DNA of 64,000 nucleotides from Azorinus chamasolen (Eukaryota; Mollusca; Bivalvia; Cardiida; Solecurtidae). The notes below the pieces were generated by a model. The model did no database searches. It was not told the DNA's origin and saw nothing but the letters and a program-made list of their open reading frames with translations. This document shows positions 63,250-64,000 of this stretch, one piece after another. Position numbers and translations under genes: made by a program. Where the stretch lies: the NCBI GenBank assembly GCA_963576725.1, contig OY755237.1, forward strand, positions 54,721,805 to 54,785,804. The letters are read 5' to 3'. Position 1 is the stretch's first letter. Each line of letters opens with the position of its first letter.

Positions 63250-63687
63250 TTATATAAATTTCCAAGCAACAAAACCAGTTAATGCCATGCCACCAATAAC
63301 AAAAACAATCTCTCTATTTTTCTGGTCTTCCGATGGTGTATAAAAATCACTTAATTTAGGTTCTGGAGGTAAGCTCTCTATCTCAGTCGAATGCTGTAAG
63401 CTCCCTCCAGTCGCATAATAATACTCTTTCATAGCTTGGTCAACATCAACAAATGTTTGTTCGGCATGATGTTCTTTTTTCATTTCTTTATTAATATAAT
63501 CTAATCTTTGAGTTCTTTCTTTTTCCCAATCCGCCTTTGCTGCTTCTAATTGTTCCACAGCTTTATCATGTCTTTCTCTTTCTTTATCCGAATCTTTTCC
63601 TAAATGTGAAAATAAATAATTACCACCAGTAAAAGCTAATGCATTTGTAACTGCTCCCCCAATCATCATTATTACTGCACTTGCCAT
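63250..63687 (-). CDS. Polinton membrane-anchored coiled-coil protein
   Basis: 145 residues from ATG 63687, preceded by TTAAAAAAATG-like context. N-terminal hydrophobic segment (residues about 3-27, IGGAVTNALAFTGGNYLF), a charged helix likely to form a coiled coil (about 30-75, ERERHDKAVEQLEAAKADWE), then ESLPPEPKLSDFYTPSEDQ and a second hydrophobic segment at the C terminus (IVFVIGGMALTGFVAW). The same layout and the LPPEPxLSDFY motif recur in Polinton proteins of cnidarians and molluscs as far as I recall. A virion-membrane or minor structural role is plausible; unproven. Confidence 0.65.
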   Translation of the reverse strand: MASAVIMMIGGAVTNALAFTGGNYLFSHLGKDSDKERERHDKAVEQLEAAKADWEKERTQRLDYINKEMKKEHHAEQTFVDVDQAMKEYYYATGGSLQHSTEIESLPPEPKLSDFYTPSEDQKNREIVFVIGGMALTGFVAWKFI

Positions 63688-63722
63688 TTTTTTAATTTAA
63701 AAAATAAAACTAGGATTCACAT

Positions 63723-63950
63723 TTACGTCGAATTTCCCGAGTCTACTGGAGGTGTAATCAACTTAATAATTCCCCAAACAGTTAACTCCGATAATATAAG
63801 AGCAGTGAAAATAAGTATAAAACTAGGATTATTTTCTTCAATAGGAACGTATTTTGAATAATCTTTTATAACTTCTTCAACATCATCATCTGGGTTTAAA
63901 AATAAATAATCATACTTATCACCTAACTTAATTGGTATTACTCTAGACAT
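63723..63950 (-). CDS. Small Polinton protein with one membrane segment
   Basis: 75 residues from ATG 63950 (MSRVIPIKLGDKYDYLF), chosen because TTAAAAATG precedes it. An acidic N-terminal half (NPDDDVEEVIKDY) is followed by one hydrophobic helix (FILIFTALILSELTVWGI). Not recognised; location suggests a structural or membrane protein expressed with its neighbour 36 bp downstream. Confidence 0.5.
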   Translation of the reverse strand: MSRVIPIKLGDKYDYLFLNPDDDVEEVIKDYSKYVPIEENNPSFILIFTALILSELTVWGIIKLITPPVDSGNST

Positions 63951-64000
63951 TTTTAAAAAAATAAAAATCACTTCATGATATCAGCTGGAATAATACCTTG
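63951..64000. other. Window edge inside the Polinton
   Basis: Short intergenic AT-rich text, then the likely 3' end of another minus-strand gene that continues beyond the window. Confidence 0.3.

Larger units (their letters stand above)
52720..64000. mobile_element. Polinton/Maverick element, left side, continues past window
   Basis: A virus-like DNA transposon recognised by protein-primed DNA polymerase B and a retroviral-type integrase in convergent order, with small capsid-side proteins following. Genes are compact and AT-rich, several starting in a TTAAAAATG context. The left limit is put near 52.7 kb from the change in composition; the right limit is outside. The polymerase is split by a Naiad retroelement and frameshifted; the integrase is frameshifted. 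This copy cannot move without help if these breaks are real. Confidence 0.85.

Noticed and set aside
1..64000. tRNA, rRNA or other structural RNA genes
   Set aside because: Only SINE-type polymerase III boxes were seen; no cloverleaf or rRNA text recognised.

Overview
The window looks like the genome of a bivalve mollusc, probably a heterodont clam or mussel. It is AT-rich, packed with short palindromic DNA transposons, and carries mollusc-type repeats (AACAAGA...GAGCTAAAAA and ...GGGGGAGACATAAT ends). It also carries a Naiad-type Penelope-like element whose reading frame holds in-frame TGA codons, a trait reported for clam Naiads. The species call is inference; no ribosomal, mitochondrial or other diagnostic gene is present. 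Only one piece of a possible host gene was found: a short minus-strand first coding exon at 38984-39068.

Positions 1 to about 52600 are non-coding and made almost wholly of repeats. Most are miniature inverted-repeat elements (MITEs). Types A, B and G have ends CCCTTT...AAAGGG flanked by TTAA (piggyBac-like). Type D begins CAGTAAAACC with TA flanks (pogo/Tigger-like). Types C, E, F and H are free-standing hairpins of 70-100 bp. A, B, C, F and H share one hairpin plan: CAAACAG, then CC(T/A)GAT, then GCTCC at the tip. The two arms differ at the same positions in copy after copy. In this annotation strand + for A/B copies means that the arm with GAGCAGACCCTGATC comes first. Larger insertions are a hAT-like element (4071-5413), a 165-bp tandem array (13767-15398), a 4.7-kb TIR-bounded insert with an intact Tc1-like element inside (27700-32390), a 155-bp tandem array (41018-41935), a 799-bp element with iterated motifs in its terminal repeats and a perfect 8-bp target duplication (44232-45030), and a 196-198 bp MITE present twice, each time inside another hairpin (38186-38383, 48506-48701).

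From about 52.7 kb to the end lies one side of a Polinton/Maverick, a virus-like self-synthesising DNA transposon. Its order is: a small zinc-binding protein (+), protein-primed family B DNA polymerase (+), integrase (-, converging on the polymerase), an unrecognised DpolB-neighbour protein (-), and two membrane-anchored small proteins (-). Capsid, ATPase and protease genes would lie beyond position 64000. Both the polymerase and the integrase carry a single frameshift, and the polymerase is also split by the Naiad insertion.

The Naiad (53578-58389) sits between two codons of the polymerase gene and would leave the frame open if absent. Its own frame on the minus strand (58034 to 54819, 1071 codons) has N-terminal GIY-YIG endonuclease, a CxC-type linker and a reverse transcriptase with all catalytic residues. 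It is interrupted only by four TGA codons, each where the family normally has cysteine. This is the strongest biological signal in the window: a retroelement apparently encoding a multi-selenocysteine protein. Its 3' part is duplicated as a 677-bp inverted repeat around a 136-bp copy of the element's 5' end.
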